From contig CAYPIY010000015.1 of NCBI GenBank assembly GCA_964410965.1, forward strand, positions 1-51,670: DNA of 51,670 bases, written 5' to 3'. Position 1 is the stretch's first letter, and each line of letters starts with the position of its first letter. Below are positions 16,306 through 25,807 of the stretch, piece after piece. The position numbers were made by a program, and so were the translations under genes. This DNA is from JBBIRG01 sp964410965 (GTDB lineage: Bacteria > CLD3 > SB21 > JBBIRG01). The notes beneath the pieces are model-generated. The model had not been told where the DNA came from. It saw nothing but the letters and a program-made list of their open reading frames with translations, and ran no database searches.

Positions 16306-17828
16306 TTTTTTCTGAAATTGTGCTGGGCCTTCCGGGCATTTCGCCGAACGACCTGCGGTTCCTCGGCGTGGCTTTGTTGTTGCTTGCCGCCCTGATCTTT
16401 CTGAGTGAACTGGTCAGGAAATATTTCAGGTGGACCGGGGAAGTGACAAGGAAAATCGTGCATACCGGAACCGGAATCCTGATATTTTTTGCCTGCCGGG
16501 AACTGGAATCGGGACTGCCGCTGATACTGACCGGTTTGTTTTTTACGGTTTTTAATTTTTTGTGTGTTCAGTTCAACTGGTTTACAGGCATGCACAGCAC
16601 GGACCGGCATACGTTCGGAACTGTGTATTACCCGCTTGCGTTTACGTTGCTGGTGATGCTCGCCTGGGAATCGTACCGGCTTATCATCGCCGGATCGATG
16701 TTGGTGCTTGCGGTGGGCGACGCACTGGCTGCGCTGGTGGGCCAGAAGGTACGCATTCGTCATATATATTTTTTGTCGGCCGATAAGAAAACCCTCGAAG
16801 GATCGGCCGCTATGCTGATCAGTTCCTGGCTTGCGCTTCTCATGACTTACATCGGGTTCAGTGCCAGCCCGGATACGCGGATTTCCGTCGTCATCATCAG
16901 CCTGTTCATCGCCCTTCTCGCGACTCTTGTCGAAGCCATGTCCTCAAAAGGTTCCGACAATCTGACGCTTCCGCTGTCGGTTGCGGGGGTCATGTTCCTG
17001 TTTGCGGATTTTGGGCCATCACAGATCAATCAGTTGTTTCTTGGAGCAGCGTTGTCGTTCGTTGTTGCGGTTATTTCGTATTACCTTCGAGTTCTCAGCC
17101 TTAACGGGGCGGCGGGGGCTTTTCTGCTCGGACTCGTTGTTTTCGGAGCCGGAGGATGGGAATGGACCGTTCCGATTCTTGTGTTTTTTATTACTTCGAG
17201 TCTCCTGTCCAGGTCCGGGAGCAAAAGAAAAGAGTCTTCTCATCTTATCTTTGAAAAAGGGAACGTACGCGATCTGGGGCAGGTCATCGCCAACGGGGGA
17301 ATACCCGGTATGATCGTTATCCTGAATGTTTTTTTTCCGGATGCATTATGGTACGTCGTATATTGCGGAGTGATCGCCGCGGTGACGGGCGATACATGGT
17401 CGACCGAAATCGGGACGATGTTCCGCGGCAAGCCGCGCAGTATTCTGACGTTTGCGCGGGTGGATGTCGGTACGTCGGGCGGAATTTCTGTGATCGGGAC
17501 ATTGGGAGGGCTGGCCGGCTCAGGAATCATTGCCCTGAGCGGCTGGCTGGTGCAACCCGGCTGGGCGGCATCATGGATGATTCCTGTCCTGATTATTCTT
17601 GCCGGCATGTGCGGAAGCCTGTTCGACAGTTTTCTTGGCGCAACCCTGCAGTCACAATACCGGTGCGCACAGTGCGGAAAAATCACCGAAAAACTATGGC
17701 ACTGCAACCGTGAGTCGTCCCTGGTGCGCGGGTTGAAATTCTTTCATAACGACCGGGTAAATTTTTTTTGCGGACTGGCCGGAGGCATCCTGATCTGGGT
17801 GGCTCAGAAAATAAAATTTTTTTATTAA
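16302..17828 (+). CDS. Fused phytol/dolichol-kinase-like and DUF92 (VTE6-like) membrane protein
   Basis: A 508-residue polytopic membrane protein. The N-terminal half (about 15-225) has features of the CTP-dependent dolichol/phytol kinase family: VTRKIVHTGTG near residue 50, GDALAALVGQ near 145 and KKTLEGSAAM near 165. The C-terminal half (about 240-505) is a DUF92 domain, with the diagnostic GDTWSTEIGTMF near residue 365. In plants and cyanobacteria VTE5 makes phytyl phosphate and the DUF92 protein VTE6 makes phytyl diphosphate, so this fusion would perform two successive phosphorylations of an isoprenoid alcohol. The substrate here is unknown; menaquinone or membrane-lipid precursors are possible. 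It overlaps the ferredoxin by four bases. Families are fairly clear; the pathway is inference. Confidence 0.85.
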   Translation: MIFSEIVLGLPGISPNDLRFLGVALLLLAALIFLSELVRKYFRWTGEVTRKIVHTGTGILIFFACRELESGLPLILTGLFFTVFNFLCVQFNWFTGMHSTDRHTFGTVYYPLAFTLLVMLAWESYRLIIAGSMLVLAVGDALAALVGQKVRIRHIYFLSADKKTLEGSAAMLISSWLALLMTYIGFSASPDTRISVVIISLFIALLATLVEAMSSKGSDNLTLPLSVAGVMFLFADFGPSQINQLFLGAALSFVVAVISYYLRVLSLNGAAGAFLLGLVVFGAGGWEWTVPILVFFITSSLLSRSGSKRKESSHLIFEKGNVRDLGQVIANGGIPGMIVILNVFFPDALWYVVYCGVIAAVTGDTWSTEIGTMFRGKPRSILTFARVDVGTSGGISVIGTLGGLAGSGIIALSGWLVQPGWAASWMIPVLIILAGMCGSLFDSFLGATLQSQYRCAQCGKITEKLWHCNRESSLVRGLKFFHNDRVNFFCGLAGGILIWVAQKIKFFY

Positions 17829-17829
17829 A

Positions 17830-17860
17830 TTGATTGAATGACTGAAAAAGTGTATCTTTT
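17830..17860 (+). promoter_or_regulatory. Promoter for the eutN-like/bamA/ftsY gene group
   Basis: TTGATT (TTG 17830-17832), 20 bases, then TATCTTTT (17853-17860). It lies about 45 bp ahead of ATG 17903 and immediately after the stop of the kinase fusion. It matches the TTG-N20-TAnnTTT layout of this window. Confidence 0.55.
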
Positions 17861-17902
17861 TTAATGATAGTTTTTGCGTTTTAACCTGATGCCAAGGGAT
17901 TT

Positions 17903-18247
17903 ATGTTCATAGGGCGCGTGGTCGGTACCGTCTGGGCGACGAAAAAAGTCGATAATGTCAAAGGCCTCCGGTTTCTTCTGGTTCATCCGGTCAATATTGA
18001 CAAGGCTCCGAATACCAACGTTGTGGTTGTCGCCGACATGCTGGGTGCGGGCATTTCGGAACTGGTCCTGTGCGCTTACGGGCATGCGGCGCGCCGAGCG
18101 CTGACCGATCAGCCGAATGACCTGTCGATCGAGGCCGCGGTCATCGGGATTATCGACGAAATTGAAGTGGATGAGGAATTGCTGTCCGGCCTGACGCCCG
18201 AACAACTTGAAAAAAGCCCGCCTCCCCTGATCCAGAAGAAACCATGA
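17903..18247 (+). CDS. Orphan EutN/CcmL-family microcompartment vertex protein
   Basis: A 114-residue protein of EutN/CcmL type: MFIGRVVGTVWATKKVDNVKG at the start, FLLVHPVN, a central VADMLGAGISELVLCAYGHAAR segment and VIGIIDEIEVD near the end. Family members form pentamers that cap bacterial microcompartment vertices. No BMC hexamer gene or encapsulated enzyme lies in the window, so a compartment cannot be inferred from this locus. It might act outside a shell. Its stop overlaps the downstream Omp85 start by four bases (ATGA). The start codon follows GCCAAGGGATTT, where AAGGGA serves as ribosome site. Confidence 0.88.
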   Translation: MFIGRVVGTVWATKKVDNVKGLRFLLVHPVNIDKAPNTNVVVVADMLGAGISELVLCAYGHAARRALTDQPNDLSIEAAVIGIIDEIEVDEELLSGLTPEQLEKSPPPLIQKKP

Positions 18248-20667
18248 TGAACCGTTATTTAAAGTTTCACATCATTGTTTTTGTGTTTTCCTCCCTGCCG
18301 GCCGCCGGAATGTTCTCATCCGGGTTTTCCCAGGGATCGGAGAAATCTCATCAGAAATTCGCACATCGTATCGTGGATCCTACAGGAACAAAAATTGATT
18401 CTCTTCCCGTAGTCGACGACAGCGTTTATGTGCAGTCTGGTGAATTTGAATTTTACCGCGTCAACGGAAAAGGCGAGGTGAAAGGCGGAATCAGCGTATT
18501 CAGCGATCTTGACCTGAATTTGTCCCTGCAAATCGGCGAAGAAGAAGACCTGGAAATGAGCGGCATCAAGCGGGGTTTCTTCTGGCTCAGTAACTTCACG
18601 GTCCGGCTGGTCTCGCTGACTTTCTGGAATCCGCAGTGGGGAGCCAACGGATTGTTTTTTGACCAGACAGCTTTCAAAACGGATCTCAGACGCATTCTGA
18701 AGTTATACGCCGACCAGGGTTATTTCGAAACCCGGATCGATAAATATGAGGCGGTTTTTTCAAAAAATCAGAAAGAGGTAAGGATCAAAGTATATCTTGA
18801 GGAGGGAAAACCGACAAAATACGTTTCAAAACCTGTGGTTTCCATCTTATCATCGAAACCCGTGATTGATCCCAAAAACGCTTTGAATCCTCTCAAGCTG
18901 GCTTCGGATATACCCACCCAGAAAGATGACGTCCTGATAGCTGAGAATATTGAGGTCGCAAAGTCTGTTCTTCAGAAAGCTTTCAGCCAGAACGGATACC
19001 CCTCCGCAATCGTTACCGAATCGATAGACACCGTCAGTCACGGCCGGAATAAGGCCTCCATCATTTACCAGATCAATCCGGGCAAGTATTCCGTATTCGG
19101 GGATACAAAAGTCAAGGGTAATTATTATCAGACACGGTTCCTGAAAAATAATCTGCCGGATACCACAAAGAGAATTGTTGACGATTATGTGGTCCAGAGG
19201 AAGATCCGGTATAAAAAAGGGAGGACGTATAATCCCGATCAGCTCGGACTCAGCATTGGGGAAATCAACGGACTCGGTGTTTTTCGTTCCGTGAAGCCGC
19301 TGATCAGTAAATCCAAAGGCATCATTGACTCATCGGCCGCTTTTGATCAGGTATCCATGGAATCATTGTATGACTCGTTAAAAACGCATACCGAAAACCG
19401 TATCACATGGAAAGTTGACAATTTCCAGCGCTTTGGCATTCCGGTGGACACTATGAACGTGATGATCGAAGTAAGCGACAGGAAAGAGAGATCGCTGAAG
19501 CCGGGCATCGGCTTCACGACCGATTTCCGGGATCTTCCGCAGTCCGAGAAAGATAAAGGACTTTACATGCTTCCGTTCCTTTCACTGCAGACAACCTGGC
19601 AGAGCCGGAATTTTTACGGCGGGGCCCGGAAGATGCAGATATCGGGCAAGATCAGCAAAGGATTTCAGGACAATAAGTTTTTCGCCAATTACATGGAGGC
19701 CAAAATCACTTTTCGTCAGCCTTCGTTCAGGCTGCCGTTCACGAATGACGTGAACAACGATCTGGTCATTACTCTGGCGGGTACGCGGAATAACACATTC
19801 ACCTATGACCTTGTGAAATACGACGCCTCCCCGACCTTTATCCGGCAGCTGACCAGGGAAATCAACCTGAGCTTCACTCCGTTTGCCTTTACAAAGCAGA
19901 ATATACGCGCGGTGTACGGAACCATTGATACCACTTCCATCCGGAATTTTTATACGACCAATACCCGGATCGGCGCAACATTCAATAACACCAATGACAT
20001 GTTTTATCCGAGTGAGGGATTCCTGGTTTACCTGCTTACTGATTTTTCGGGATTCCTTCTTCCGTCCGACCTGAAGTATATCAAAGTCAGTTTGGATAAC
20101 CGGAAATATATCAGGATCAGCAAAGCGATAAGCGTCGCGCTTCGGTTCAGGGCCGCCAGCGCAAAACCGTATAAAATCAACGATAATCCATCCGAGATCC
20201 CGATCAGCGAAAAATTCTACTGCGGCGGACCCAACAGCGTAAGGGGCTGGGCGATCAAGGAGTTGGGTATCCTGACGGAAAAAAACGGAACCATCACCTA
20301 TGCGGGAGGCAACAGCATTCTTGAGACCGGACTTGAAGTCCGTTATAATCTTTTCATGTCCAAAAACCCGACCGATGCCGTGACCGGAACCGATCTCGCG
20401 TTTTTCGCCGATGCCGGGAACGTCTGGACGGAATATAATTTCAGGAATCTCCCAGAGGACCTGCCGGCCAAGCCGGTGATTGCCGTCGGAACCGGGGTTC
20501 GCATCCGTACCATGATCGGGCCGGTGCGGGTGGATTTCGGCTATAAACTCGTTGACCTCTATGCTCTTAAAGTCATTAATGACGGTACGGTTCAGACGAT
20601 CAGCAAGTCCGCCGCGAAAAAGCTCAGCCCTTATTCTATCCAGATCACGCTGGGCCAGGCGTTTTAA
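18244..20667 (+). CDS. BamA/TamA-family (Omp85) outer-membrane protein
   Basis: An 807-residue protein. An N-terminal signal peptide (about 1-30) is followed by POTRA-like repeats (LKLYADQGYFETRI near 155, LQKAFSQNGYPSAIV near 240, INGLGVFRSVKPL near 345) and a C-terminal 16-strand-type barrel (about 410-807). The barrel has the typical late GGPNSVRGWAIKELG motif, corresponding to the VRGF/Y signature, and ends in QITLGQAF with a terminal aromatic residue. It would insert beta-barrel proteins into the outer membrane or act as a TamA/TamL-like translocase. No Skp, BamD or TamB gene is adjacent, so I do not assign it as the essential BamA. It is coupled by overlap to the EutN-like gene and followed at once by the VanZ-like gene. 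Confidence 0.88.
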   Translation: MMNRYLKFHIIVFVFSSLPAAGMFSSGFSQGSEKSHQKFAHRIVDPTGTKIDSLPVVDDSVYVQSGEFEFYRVNGKGEVKGGISVFSDLDLNLSLQIGEEEDLEMSGIKRGFFWLSNFTVRLVSLTFWNPQWGANGLFFDQTAFKTDLRRILKLYADQGYFETRIDKYEAVFSKNQKEVRIKVYLEEGKPTKYVSKPVVSILSSKPVIDPKNALNPLKLASDIPTQKDDVLIAENIEVAKSVLQKAFSQNGYPSAIVTESIDTVSHGRNKASIIYQINPGKYSVFGDTKVKGNYYQTRFLKNNLPDTTKRIVDDYVVQRKIRYKKGRTYNPDQLGLSIGEINGLGVFRSVKPLISKSKGIIDSSAAFDQVSMESLYDSLKTHTENRITWKVDNFQRFGIPVDTMNVMIEVSDRKERSLKPGIGFTTDFRDLPQSEKDKGLYMLPFLSLQTTWQSRNFYGGARKMQISGKISKGFQDNKFFANYMEAKITFRQPSFRLPFTNDVNNDLVITLAGTRNNTFTYDLVKYDASPTFIRQLTREINLSFTPFAFTKQNIRAVYGTIDTTSIRNFYTTNTRIGATFNNTNDMFYPSEGFLVYLLTDFSGFLLPSDLKYIKVSLDNRKYIRISKAISVALRFRAASAKPYKINDNPSEIPISEKFYCGGPNSVRGWAIKELGILTEKNGTITYAGGNSILETGLEVRYNLFMSKNPTDAVTGTDLAFFADAGNVWTEYNFRNLPEDLPAKPVIAVGTGVRIRTMIGPVRVDFGYKLVDLYALKVINDGTVQTISKSAAKKLSPYSIQITLGQAF

Positions 20668-20668
20668 A

Positions 20669-21073
20669 GTGAAGGGAACTCTATTGGTTTTTTTATTCAG
20701 GTGGAAATATGTGTTTTTATGGCTTCTCTGGGCGTCAGCCATTTTCGCCGGGTCGTCGGTTCCGGGCAGGTCTCTTCCGGATTTCAGCGTTTTATCGGCG
20801 GACAAACTTCTTCATGCGGGGGTGTACGCGGTATTTGCGTGGTTCGGGATGTCAGCGCTCCGGACTCTTTGGCCGGCCTTTCGCGGATGCAGGTTTTATG
20901 GTTCCGTATTTCTGGTACATTTATTATATGGTCTTTCTGACGAATGGCATCAGTCGTTTGTGCCCAACCGCTCGTGCGAGTTGTTTGACCTGCTCGCCGA
21001 TGCGGCCGGCGTAGGGATCGCCATGGTTTTGTATTACCGGTACGCAGACCAGCTGAAAGTGAAAACAAACTGA
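20669..21073 (+). CDS. VanZ-like membrane protein
   Basis: About 134 residues with four predicted membrane helices. The family hallmarks are LLHAGVYAVFAWFG in the middle and SDEWHQSFVPNR followed by DLLADAAGVGIA near the end. The start is uncertain. GTG 20669 lies one base after the upstream stop. TTG 20684 has AAGGGA six bases upstream and may be the true start. A frame open further upstream overlaps the Omp85 gene and is unlikely. VanZ family members are linked to glycopeptide tolerance in a few cases, but most are of unknown function. It lies inside the Omp85-ftsY group and its stop is one base before the ftsY start. Confidence 0.8.
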   Translation: MKGTLLVFLFRWKYVFLWLLWASAIFAGSSVPGRSLPDFSVLSADKLLHAGVYAVFAWFGMSALRTLWPAFRGCRFYGSVFLVHLLYGLSDEWHQSFVPNRSCELFDLLADAAGVGIAMVLYYRYADQLKVKTN

Positions 21074-21074
21074 T

Positions 21075-21995
21075 ATGTCCGTATTCAGCAAATTAAAAGA
21101 GAGATTGTTCAAAACCCGGGAGCAGATTTTCGGACGCGTGGCCCAGCTGCTCAGAGGTTCATCCGTGCTGGATGAAAAAACCATAAATTCCGTCGAGGAG
21201 ATTCTCATTACGGCCGATATTGGGGTAAAGACGTCAAAGGTCATCATCGCGAATGTCCGGCAGCGGATTAAAAAGGAAAAAATCGATAAGCCCCAGCAAC
21301 TGATGAACCTGCTGCGTGATGAGATCGAAAAAATGATCATTGTGTCCGAATCGCCTTCCCTCGAAGAAAGGATGGCCGGGCATAAACCGTATGTCATTTT
21401 GATAGTCGGCGTGAACGGGACGGGAAAGACCACGACGATCGGTAAGCTGGCAAACCGTTTTGCCTCACAGGATCATAAGGTGCTGCTTGCGGCGGGCGAT
21501 ACGTTCCGTGCCGCCGCATCCGGCCAGCTGGAAATATGGGCGCGGCGCAGCCGGGTGGATATCGTCCGGCAGTCCGAAGGCGCCGATCCCGCTTCCGTGA
21601 TCTTTGATGCGCTCGCCTCGGCAAAGGCGAAACAGTATGACGTAGTGCTGATCGATACAGCCGGGCGGCTGCATACCAAGGTCAACCTGATGGAAGAACT
21701 GAAAAAAATCGAACGCGTAATCCGCAAGCAGATCCCTGACGCGCCCCATGATACTCTGCTCGTCCTGGACGGCACAACCGGTCAGAACGCGATCAGGCAG
21801 GCCTCGGAATTCTCACTGGCCGTACCCGTTACGGGGCTTATCATCACCAAACTCGACGGAACCGCGAAAGGCGGAGCGGTGCTGGCCATCCAGCGGGAAA
21901 TTAAAATTCCAGTCCTGCTTATCGGGGTAGGGGAATCCATCGACGATCTGGTTGATTTTCATATTCATGATTTTGTTTCCGCCATTGTCGAATAA
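21075..21995 (+). CDS. ftsY: Signal recognition particle receptor FtsY
   Basis: A 306-residue SRP-family GTPase that docks SRP-ribosome complexes at the inner membrane. The N-domain covers about 1-95 (LLRGSSVLDEKTINSVEEIL). The G-domain has the P-loop GVNGTGKTTT (112-121), GDTFRAAAS (141-149), DTAGRLH (194-200), TTGQNA (234-239) and TKLDGTAKGG (258-267). The acidic A-domain found in E. coli FtsY is absent, giving the short form common in many phyla. It is tightly packed between the VanZ-like and GH57 genes. Confidence 0.97.
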   Translation: MSVFSKLKERLFKTREQIFGRVAQLLRGSSVLDEKTINSVEEILITADIGVKTSKVIIANVRQRIKKEKIDKPQQLMNLLRDEIEKMIIVSESPSLEERMAGHKPYVILIVGVNGTGKTTTIGKLANRFASQDHKVLLAAGDTFRAAASGQLEIWARRSRVDIVRQSEGADPASVIFDALASAKAKQYDVVLIDTAGRLHTKVNLMEELKKIERVIRKQIPDAPHDTLLVLDGTTGQNAIRQASEFSLAVPVTGLIITKLDGTAKGGAVLAIQREIKIPVLLIGVGESIDDLVDFHIHDFVSAIVE

Positions 21996-22009
21996 ACCGG
22001 GAGAATACA

Positions 22010-24205
22010 TTGAAGACCATTCATCTCATTTTCGGTATCCATAACCACCAGCCGGTGGGTAATTTTGATTTTATCTGTGAAGAAGCCTACCGGAAATCCT
22101 ATGCGCCTTTTCTGGAGATCCTGCAGCAGTTTCCGTCCGTGCGGATTACCATGCATTATACCGGGATCATATTCGACTGGCTGGACCGGCATTATCCCGA
22201 AATGATCGGTACGCTGAAATCCATGGTGCAGTCCGGCCAGGTCGAAATGATCGGCGGGGGGTTCTACGAACCGATTCTCGCAGTCATACCCGACTGTGAC
22301 AAACTGGGCCAGATCAAAAAGCTTTCTCAATACGTGAAAGACAAGACCGGCGCAGCGCCCGAAGGGATGTGGATGGCCGAACGGATCTGGGAGCCGCATC
22401 TGCCGAAAATTATCCGCCAGGCCGGGCTCGGTTTCACCATCCTCGATGACACCCATTTCCAGTATGCAGGTCTGAAGGAACAGGACCTGTATGGCTATTA
22501 CAACACGGAAGAAGACGGGCATGTCGTGAGCCTTTTTCCGATCAGCAAAAAGCTGAGGTATACGATTCCGTTTCAGGAACCGGAAAAAACGATCGGTTAT
22601 CTGGAATCCATTGCGTCGGAAGACGGAAACAGGATCGCCGTGTTCGCCGATGACGGTGAGAAATTCGGCGTCTGGCCGGGTACATTCAAGCATTGCTATA
22701 CCGAAGGGTGGCTGGAACGGTTTTTTACGCTTCTGCAGGAAAACCAGAACTGGATAAAAATGATCCATTTCGGGGAAGCCATCCGGAATATCAGCCCTGT
22801 CGGCCGGATTTATCTGCCCACCGCGTCGTACGCCGAGATGCAGCACTGGGCGTTGCCCGTAAAGAGCTTCCAGGAATATGAGGAATTTGAGAATAAGCTG
22901 AAACACCTGAATGTGTATGACGAATATTCCATTTACGTGCGCGGCGGATTCTGGCGGAATTTCATGGCCAAGTACGACGAGGCGAACCGGATGCATAAAA
23001 AAATGATGCGGATCAGCAAGCGCGTACAGCTGCTGAAAGCCGTAACGGCTCAGACCCATCTTTCCGCGGAAAATATCGAAATGATGGAAATGGCACAGGA
23101 TCACGTCTGGGCGGCGCAGTGCAATTGTCCCTACTGGCACGGAGTATTCGGCGGAATTTATCTGAATCATATCCGTTACGCCATATACCGCCATCTTCTG
23201 CTGGCCGAAAAACTGATGGATTCGGTCGAATACAATGACAACCACAAATGGCAGCAGATCCAGCTGGCGGATTATAACGGAGACGGACATCCCGAGATGA
23301 TTATCGAAACCCAGCAGCTCAATTTATATCTTCATCCCCATCAGGGCGCCGGACTGTTTGAAATGGATTACAAGGCCGCGCCGATCAATTTGTGCGACAC
23401 CATGACGCGCAGGGAAGAAGGGTATCACCGGAAACTGATCGAATATAACCGAATGAAGGCCGAAAGGAAAAAACACTCGGTGCATACGCCTTCCGGTCAG
23501 GACGGTGAAATCCCCAGCATTCACGACATGGTGACGGCCAAGGAGGAAAACCTGGACCGGTTTCTCATATACGACCGTAATGCCCGTCAGTCCCTTGTTG
23601 ACAGGCTTTTGCCTGTACATACGACCCTCGACAAGTATTACCGCGAGGAGTATCAGGAACTTTATCCGCTGGCCGGGTCCAGGTATGAAGCGGAGAACCA
23701 ATCAACGGACGACGAGGTCCGTGTCCTGTTTACAAAGGAAATTCCGGCCGAATGCCTCCCTCTCATGCTCAGCAAGCAGATCACCCTGGTTCCCGGGACC
23801 TCGGAAATGAACGTGGAATACGACCTGGTCCATACTGGTTCGGGAGATCTGGAATTTCTATTCGGAACGGAATTCAATATTACCCTGCTGGCCGGAAACG
23901 CCGACAACCGCTACTACTACGTGGACGGCGGGAATATCACGGACCGGAAACTCAACAGCATCGGCGAATGGGGTGAAGCGGAATCCATGGGCATGATCGA
24001 CGAATGGCTCAACATCGACTGGCGTCTGGCCTGGACTAAAAAGACGGGCTTCTGGCGCTTTCCGGTGGAGACGATTTCATTGTCCGAGGAAGGTTTTGAG
24101 CGCGTGTACCAGAACTCCTGCGTCTTCCCGTTCTGGAAAATTAAACTGAAACCTAATCAGCGCTGGAACGTATCCATTAATATGTCAATAAAACGATTCG
24201 CATAA
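22010..24205 (+). CDS. GH57 4-alpha-glucanotransferase/alpha-amylase
   Basis: A 731-residue cytosolic glycoside hydrolase. It starts at TTG 22010, with CCGGGAGA upstream, and opens with IFGIHNHQPVGNFD (GH57 motif 1, residues about 5-18). WMAERIWEP near residue 120 carries the expected nucleophile Glu. FADDGEKFGVWP near 210 carries the acid/base Asp. The remaining two-thirds contain the helical DUF1925-like and beta-rich DUF1926-like regions found in 4-alpha-glucanotransferases such as that of Thermococcus litoralis. There is no signal peptide, which fits intracellular glycogen or maltodextrin work. Amylase and glucanotransferase activity cannot be separated from sequence alone. It is 14 bp after ftsY and 16 bp before the ctpA-like gene. 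Confidence 0.9.
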   Translation: MKTIHLIFGIHNHQPVGNFDFICEEAYRKSYAPFLEILQQFPSVRITMHYTGIIFDWLDRHYPEMIGTLKSMVQSGQVEMIGGGFYEPILAVIPDCDKLGQIKKLSQYVKDKTGAAPEGMWMAERIWEPHLPKIIRQAGLGFTILDDTHFQYAGLKEQDLYGYYNTEEDGHVVSLFPISKKLRYTIPFQEPEKTIGYLESIASEDGNRIAVFADDGEKFGVWPGTFKHCYTEGWLERFFTLLQENQNWIKMIHFGEAIRNISPVGRIYLPTASYAEMQHWALPVKSFQEYEEFENKLKHLNVYDEYSIYVRGGFWRNFMAKYDEANRMHKKMMRISKRVQLLKAVTAQTHLSAENIEMMEMAQDHVWAAQCNCPYWHGVFGGIYLNHIRYAIYRHLLLAEKLMDSVEYNDNHKWQQIQLADYNGDGHPEMIIETQQLNLYLHPHQGAGLFEMDYKAAPINLCDTMTRREEGYHRKLIEYNRMKAERKKHSVHTPSGQDGEIPSIHDMVTAKEENLDRFLIYDRNARQSLVDRLLPVHTTLDKYYREEYQELYPLAGSRYEAENQSTDDEVRVLFTKEIPAECLPLMLSKQITLVPGTSEMNVEYDLVHTGSGDLEFLFGTEFNITLLAGNADNRYYYVDGGNITDRKLNSIGEWGEAESMGMIDEWLNIDWRLAWTKKTGFWRFPVETISLSEEGFERVYQNSCVFPFWKIKLKPNQRWNVSINMSIKRFA

Positions 24206-24221
24206 TACCCGGAGGTACTCC

Positions 24222-25790
24222 ATGTTCAAGAAAATCCTGTTACCCGGTTTTCTCGTAATCCTGATCATCATCGCTATAACGGGATTCACGCAGGTCGGGC
24301 AGAACACCTATAAAAGCCTTCAGAAACTTCAGTATGTGTTCAGCATCATCACGCAGATGTATGTCGAGGAAGTCGACCAGAACAAAATCGTGGATGACGC
24401 CATCGTCGGCGCCCTGAAAGGCCTGGATCCGCATTCGGTCTACATACCGCCCAAGGACATGACAAAAGTCAAGGAGGAATTCCAGGGGAATTTTGAGGGC
24501 ATCGGCATCCAGTTTGAGATCGTAAACGGCATACTGACCGTGGTCACCGCCATTCCGGGCACGCCTGCCGAGCAAAAAGGCCTGCAGGCCGGTGACAAAA
24601 TCATCAAAATCGACGGGGCCGACACGAAAGGCATCACCCAGGAACAGGTATTTTCAAAACTCCGCGGCCCGCGAGGGTCCCTGGTGCATGTTACCATTCA
24701 GCGCCCGGGAATCGGGGATCTTCTGGAAGTGGATATTATCCGCGACAAGATACCCCTGTACAGCGTGGATACCAAATTTATGATTAACAAAGAAACTGGG
24801 TATATCCGCCTGAACCGTTTTGCCGAAACCACGGACAGCGAGGTCGAACAGGCCCTTCGTGAGCTTGAAGAAAAAGGCATGAGCCAGCTGGTGTTCGATC
24901 TCCGCGGCAACGGGGGGGGGTATCTGGAGCAGGCGCACGCGCTGGTAGATAAATTCATCGGCGGCGGAAAACGGATTGTCTATACGGCCGGGCGCATCCC
25001 GAACTCCAACAAGGATTTTTATTCCACTCATAAAACCAAGTGGCGCCGGTACCCGATTCTCGTACTGATCAACAGGGGATCCGCATCCGCATCGGAAATT
25101 TTTGCGGGAGCCATTCAGGACCTTGACCGCGGAATCGTGATTGGTGAACGCTCGTTCGGAAAAGGGCTGGTCCAGAACCAGATCGAGCTCGGCGACGGTT
25201 CGGCCGTCCGGATTACCACTGCCCGGTATTACACGCCCAGCGGACGCCTTATCCAGCGGCCGTACGATCATAAGTCCTCTGAGGATTATTATCTCGAGGG
25301 TAGGTCCAATGATACTCTGAAAACGGATTCATCCCAGGTCTTTTATACTACGAACGGACGAAAGGTGTTCGGCGGCGGCGGCATCGTACCGGATCACCAT
25401 TTAGAGGCCGATTCCGTTTCTGCGTATTTTGTCAAGCTGTGGAGCAAGGGCGTCTTCAGGGAATATTCCAACCAGTACCTTGAAAAAAACGGTCCCCGGC
25501 TGAGAGATGTATACAAGTCGGATTTCGGCCGCTTTGCCGCGAAATTCGAAATTACCGATGACGATTTGAAGGAACTGGTGAAAATGGGCGAGGAAAAGGG
25601 CATTCCTGTGGTCGAAAAATCACTGGAGGATGATAAGGCCGATATGAAAAACAGAATTAAAGCGGAAGCCGCACTGTTTGTCTTCGGCAACAATGAAGCC
25701 AATCAGGTCCTGATCATGAGCGATAAAATTATCCTTGAGGCTTTGAAATACTTTCCCGAAGCGAAAAAGTTCACGGAAAACGTCAAATGA
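24222..25790 (+). CDS. C-terminal processing peptidase (S41, CtpA type)
   Basis: A 522-residue periplasmic protease. GGAGG lies upstream of ATG 24222. An N-terminal hydrophobic anchor or signal covers about 5-24. Residues about 95-180 form a PDZ domain (GIGIQFEIVNG, GLQAGDKIIKIDG). The S41 core has FDLRGNGGGYLEQ near 225 and NRGSASASEIFAG near 284. The nucleophile is Ser289 or a neighbouring Ser of that motif, and the general base is Lys314 in RSFGKG, at the spacing seen in E. coli Prc. Such enzymes trim periplasmic and exported proteins from the C-terminus. It is the last gene of the group, followed by a strong terminator. Confidence 0.95.
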   Translation: MFKKILLPGFLVILIIIAITGFTQVGQNTYKSLQKLQYVFSIITQMYVEEVDQNKIVDDAIVGALKGLDPHSVYIPPKDMTKVKEEFQGNFEGIGIQFEIVNGILTVVTAIPGTPAEQKGLQAGDKIIKIDGADTKGITQEQVFSKLRGPRGSLVHVTIQRPGIGDLLEVDIIRDKIPLYSVDTKFMINKETGYIRLNRFAETTDSEVEQALRELEEKGMSQLVFDLRGNGGGYLEQAHALVDKFIGGGKRIVYTAGRIPNSNKDFYSTHKTKWRRYPILVLINRGSASASEIFAGAIQDLDRGIVIGERSFGKGLVQNQIELGDGSAVRITTARYYTPSGRLIQRPYDHKSSEDYYLEGRSNDTLKTDSSQVFYTTNGRKVFGGGGIVPDHHLEADSVSAYFVKLWSKGVFREYSNQYLEKNGPRLRDVYKSDFGRFAAKFEITDDDLKELVKMGEEKGIPVVEKSLEDDKADMKNRIKAEAALFVFGNNEANQVLIMSDKIILEALKYFPEAKKFTENVK

Positions 25791-25807
25791 TCAATCTGTG
25801 ACTTCCT

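Noticed and set aside
19582..20805. Long minus-strand open frame (407 codons) opposite the Omp85 gene
   Set aside because: It is antisense to a well-supported barrel gene, has no ribosome site and no family-like sequence, and its length is explained by codon bias of the plus-strand gene.
21965..23290. Long minus-strand open frame (441 codons) opposite the GH57 gene
   Set aside because: The GH57 catalytic motifs fix the plus strand as coding, and the antisense frame has no recognisable domain.
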